Shown here: piece after piece, positions 61,307 to 64,000 of the stretch
How the letters are laid out: every line of letters starts with the position of its first letter
Numbering within the stretch: position 1 is the stretch's first letter
Notes under the pieces: model-generated
The model's database searches: none
Told to the model about the DNA's origin: nothing
Seen by the model: only the letters and a program-made list of their open reading frames with translations
Translations under genes and position numbers: made by a program
NCBI RefSeq assembly: GCF_002075345.1
Contig: NZ_NAEW01000004.1
Coordinates: 124,001-188,000 of the forward strand
Direction: 5' to 3'
DNA length: 64,000 nucleotides
DNA from: Citrobacter braakii
Lineage (GTDB): Bacteria; Pseudomonadota; Gammaproteobacteria; Enterobacterales; Enterobacteriaceae

Positions 61307-61776
61307 AGCTGATGACAACCTTAGTGCTGGCAGCGGTCGCGTTGATTTGTCTGTTAACATGGCAACTAAACCTGCGATCGGGTGTTTATTTTGACGAACG
61401 CTGCTTTGCTAATGCCACCTATGTTGACGCTTCGGATAACGCTCTCTTATTCAAAGGGAATATCACGTTTGAATTTAACAAGAACGAAACGGGCGTATTT
61501 AATCTTTCGGGCAATATTGACTATCAGGGGCGTCAATATCGATTGTCGCGTTATATAACATTTACCTATCATAACGTCAGCGGCAACCAGTATCGCATGA
61601 ATACGACAACAAAAGATATCATGGCTCACGATAATGTGCCGGAAGACATTACCCTGCTGACAACAAAAATATTTGGGATGGAAGGGGAATACGTTATCTC
61701 CTTAGACAAAAAAGACAATAACTATATTACGATTGCAAATACCTTATCACCCTTAATGAACTGTGTGATTCAATAA
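61303..61776 (+). CDS. FidL-like membrane-anchored partner (copy 3)
   Basis: A 157-residue protein with an N-terminal membrane segment (TTLVLAAVALICLLTWQL, residues 5-22). The periplasmic domain is bounded by C34 and C154, the same two-cysteine layout as copies 1 and 2. ATGA overlap with the MarT-like gene indicates coupled translation. Overall residue identity between the three FidL-like proteins is low, so the family call rests on architecture and context. Confidence 0.77.
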   Translation: MKLMTTLVLAAVALICLLTWQLNLRSGVYFDERCFANATYVDASDNALLFKGNITFEFNKNETGVFNLSGNIDYQGRQYRLSRYITFTYHNVSGNQYRMNTTTKDIMAHDNVPEDITLLTTKIFGMEGEYVISLDKKDNNYITIANTLSPLMNCVIQ

Positions 61777-61800
61777 CAGGGATAGTGTTATACATTCACT

Positions 61801-62475
61801 ATGAAAAGAAATAATTGTGTCAATTGTGAAGAGTGCGGTTTTGCAGAACTGTGCTCTGCCTATCTTTTCAGGCAGAAAGATCCATTGTTTATCCGCAATC
61901 TGGAGACAAAAAAGAAGATTGCCAGAGGTGAATATATTTATCGTCGGGGAGAGAAAATAGACGAGCTGTATGCCCTACGTAGCGGGGCCGCTAAGGTTTA
62001 CGATGCGCGCGGGCAACTGATGGGGATCGTTTTGCCAGGACAGGTGATGGGCGTGGAGGAGCTGCACATCGGGTACAGTCAGCAGGATATTCAAGCCGCA
62101 ACGGAAATAGAAGTTTGCGTACTGAGAAGCGATCATTTCTACGAAATGAGCCAGCTGATGCCAGGGTTTACAGATTTTATTGTCAGGATCCTGTCACGTT
62201 CGGCGCAGGAAAAACAGCAATTTATTTCAGTATTGACCAAAAGTGATACCTTGCAGAAGGTTCAATATTTCCTGCAACTGTTGTCTCGCACTTATAAAGA
62301 GTATGGCTTTGAGCATCTCAACCTTGAGTTACCGATCAGTAAGAAAGAACTGGCCCAGGTTCTGGGCATTTCGATATCCACCTTGTCGCGTGCCCTGGAT
62401 AGCCTGAAGGATCAGGGAATTATTTCCGTGCTAAATAAAAAAGAGATAACGCTAATGATGTCAGACAAAAAATAG
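61801..62475 (+). CDS. FNR-like regulator with iron-sulfur cysteines
   Basis: A 224-residue Crp/Fnr-family protein. The FNR [4Fe-4S] ligand pattern is intact: C9, C12 and C18 (CEECGFAELC, the C-x2-C-x5-C of FNR C20/C23/C29) and C106 (EIEVCVLR, at the position of FNR C122). An extra C6 also mirrors the FNR N-terminus. The cyclic-nucleotide-like fold, dimer helix and winged HTH follow. The recognition helix reads ISTLSRAL where FNR has VETISRLL, so the E of E-x-x-SR is replaced by S and target sites may differ from TTGAT-N4-ATCAA. The chromosomal fnr is not in this window. Confidence 0.88.
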   Translation: MKRNNCVNCEECGFAELCSAYLFRQKDPLFIRNLETKKKIARGEYIYRRGEKIDELYALRSGAAKVYDARGQLMGIVLPGQVMGVEELHIGYSQQDIQAATEIEVCVLRSDHFYEMSQLMPGFTDFIVRILSRSAQEKQQFISVLTKSDTLQKVQYFLQLLSRTYKEYGFEHLNLELPISKKELAQVLGISISTLSRALDSLKDQGIISVLNKKEITLMMSDKK

Positions 62476-62612
62476 CGTCTGAATGAGGATGTTCTTGTCA
62501 TTTCTTAGTTTCATCTCAAAAAAAACAGTAAATCATTTATTGTCCAGTGTATCCCTTTGAGGAAAGCACCGGACTCATTTTTCTTAAAAACAAAGAGTTA
62601 AGGTTTTGCCCA

Positions 62613-63218
62613 ATGTCGTTTGTCGTATTCTCTGATGATATTTTTTTTACCCGGTCTGCGGGAGGGCTGATGCCAATAGATAGCCTGCGCGAAGATAACT
62701 TATGTATTATTGATATTGAATCTTTCTTCAGCTTGCATGATATTAAACATCGTGTTTGTAATGAACTGACCGACGGCTATTCTATCATTTTTGTAAAAGG
62801 CCGAGGGATGTTATCAAAGGTGCTCTCATCACTGGAGGGTATCTCCAGAACCGCCTCTGTAACTGAGTTTATCCGGTATATTAATGAAGGCCGAAGATAT
62901 ACTGTCTATCATATACTCACCATAATTGATTATTTGCGGGAGCTACGTAACCTTACCCATACCGAGATTTCCGTAGCCTGTGCGTTACGCCGACAAATAA
63001 ATATTAATGCCACATCCCAACTTCTGCACTGCTCAACGAAAGCAGTGTATCAGCGGGTATCAGCCTTGGCTCAGAAAATGAACCTCAGATACGGTACCCA
63101 AATCCAGTATTTCTTGTACCGCGAATATACCATTGAGGAACTCCAGCAGATAAATTGCATGAAACATCGTCCTGATACCGGTGTATTCCAGAATAATGGA
63201 CCGACCCCACATCTGTAA
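62613..63218 (+). CDS. LuxR-type (HTH) regulator, copy 2
   Basis: A 201-residue paralog of the protein at 52663-53217. Corresponding segments are LCIIDIESFFSLHDI with LCIVDIESYRSLGAI, and IIFVKGRGMLSKVLSSL with LIFIGGKDVSSRVLEPL. The C-terminal HTH is LTHTEISVACALRRQININA then LLHCSTKAVYQRVSALAQKM. The ATG at 62613 is chosen by alignment with copy 1; a GTG at 62547 would extend it by 22 residues. Last intact accessory gene before mutS. Confidence 0.8.
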   Translation: MSFVVFSDDIFFTRSAGGLMPIDSLREDNLCIIDIESFFSLHDIKHRVCNELTDGYSIIFVKGRGMLSKVLSSLEGISRTASVTEFIRYINEGRRYTVYHILTIIDYLRELRNLTHTEISVACALRRQININATSQLLHCSTKAVYQRVSALAQKMNLRYGTQIQYFLYREYTIEELQQINCMKHRPDTGVFQNNGPTPHL

Positions 63219-63231
63219 GCAGATTCGCTCC

Positions 63232-63411
63232 TCACGACGAGGCCTGTCTAATGGCCTCCTTACTGAGGTATCGCCCCGGTTGTCGTAAAGGTTGAATCAC
63301 CACGGATTTAACAGACACCTCAGAGTCATTTATGGACTTATCTTTGTCGCCAGGCTTCATCATTTCTACCGCTTTAAACGAAAGTAGCTTTCCCTCTTGT
63401 TTTCCTGCCAT
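63232..63411 (-). pseudogene. Possible truncated phage-type integrase N-terminus
   Basis: A 59-codon frame starts MAGKQEGKLLSFKAVEMMKP with a GGAG site. GKLLSFKAVEMMKPGDKDKS resembles the arm-type DNA-binding start of P4-like tyrosine integrases as I recall them. After that point the sequence diverges and stops early, with no catalytic domain. It may be an integration relic at the mutS edge of the island, or a short unrelated gene. Confidence 0.4.
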
Positions 63412-63628
63412 AAAGACTCCGTTATCATGCACCTTATGCAGTCATGAACATCAAGGTAGGTTACTCTGTATATGCCCATATTTTACCCAGGTATAGGTTG
63501 GCAAGGCACACTTTAACCCACCTTTAAATGTAGGATTTCATGATATTCGATGAGACAACGTGAAACTTAATGATAACCACAAAAATCACTAACTCATTAA
63601 AAATTAAGAAAATGGACATCATAAACCG

Positions 63629-64000
63629 ATGAGTACAATAGAAAACTTAGACTCCCACACCCCCATGATGCAGCAGTATCTCAAGCTGAAGGCTCAGCAC
63701 CCGGAAATACTGCTGTTTTACCGCATGGGCGACTTTTACGAACTGTTTTATGACGATGCGAAACGCGCGTCTCAACTGCTTGATATCTCCCTGACCAAAC
63801 GCGGCGCATCTGCGGGCGAGCCAATCCCGATGGCAGGCATTCCTCATCATGCGGTAGAAAACTACCTCGCCAAGCTGGTCAATCAGGGTGAGTCCGTTGC
63901 TATTTGTGAACAGATTGGCGATCCGGCGACCAGCAAAGGCCCGGTTGAGCGCAAAGTGGTACGTATTGTCACACCAGGCACCATCAGTGATGAAGCGTTG
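63629..64000 (+). CDS. mutS: DNA mismatch repair protein MutS, N-terminal 124 codons (cut by the window edge)
   Basis: MutS recognises base mismatches and starts methyl-directed repair. The visible 124 residues are the mismatch-binding domain I, including the Phe-x-Glu motif residues in [14 protein letters not shown] (F and E of DFYE contact the mismatch). It matches E. coli and Salmonella MutS closely. The ATG at 63629 gives [18 protein letters not shown]; the preceding ribosome site is weak. It marks the return to conserved backbone. Confidence 0.97.
   Translation, partial: MSTIENLDSHTPMMQQYLKLKAQHPEILLFYRMGDFYELFYDDAKRASQLLDISLTKRGASAGEPIPMAGIPHHAVENYLAKLVNQGESVAICEQIGDPATSKGPVERKVVRIVTPGTISDEAL

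Overview
The window is a chromosomal segment of an enteric bacterium (Enterobacteriaceae). The gene order alaS-recX-recA-pncC-mltB-srl-gutQ-norR/norVW-hypF-hydN-ascGFB-hyc/hyp-fhlA-ygbA ... mutS is the E. coli/Salmonella backbone, and most backbone proteins look close to the E. coli ones at near-identical lengths. The presence of sitABCD after ygbA, the accessory genes between ascB and hycI, and the AIDA/fimbrial island before mutS make Citrobacter (freundii-like) my best guess. That assignment is inference, not shown by the sequence.

Backbone, 1-37965. The left edge holds the N-terminal 629 codons of alaS, recX, recA with a textbook LexA-controlled promoter, pncC and mltB. The glucitol (sorbitol) PTS operon srlA-srlE-srlB-srlD-srlM-srlR-gutQ follows, then nitric-oxide detoxification: norR divergent from norVW, with three NorR sites and a sigma-54 promoter. 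hypF-hydN and ascG/ascF-ascB (beta-glucoside PTS) come next, followed by a small accessory pocket with a lipoprotein and a SymE-type toxin. The formate hydrogenlyase locus is complete: hycABCDEFGHI on the minus strand and hypABCDE-fhlA on the plus strand, fired divergently from two sigma-54 promoters around an FhlA enhancer-like region. ygbA closes this part with a good NsrR box. REP/BIME palindromes sit in many intergenic gaps, and one has supplied the end of the hypA reading frame.

Variable region, 38000-63628. In Salmonella the interval between fhlA-ygbA-sitABCD and mutS holds the SPI-1 type III secretion island. Here sitABCD (with Fur-like and MntR-like boxes) is followed by about 22 kb of different cargo. 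In order it holds: an EAL protein; an IprA-like regulator; a MarT/FidL-like membrane regulator pair; a decayed VapC gene; a second, inverted MarT/FidL-like pair; a second EAL protein; an autotransporter heptosyltransferase and its AIDA-I-type adhesin; a LuxR-type regulator; a methyltransferase remnant; a four-gene chaperone-usher fimbrial operon with tip adhesin; an HD-GYP protein; a third MarT/FidL-like pair; an FNR-like regulator with intact iron-sulfur cysteines; a second LuxR-type regulator; and a possible integrase remnant next to mutS.

The island reads as a self-regulated adhesion module. Two adhesin systems are surrounded by three potential cyclic-di-GMP phosphodiesterases, three membrane-bound ToxR/MarT-like regulators whose periplasmic domains share a four-cysteine pattern, three FidL-like partners with a two-cysteine pattern, one probable oxygen sensor and two paralogous LuxR-type proteins. 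This combination is the strongest candidate for an undescribed regulatory system in the window. The coupling between the parts is inferred from gene neighbourhood and has not been demonstrated.
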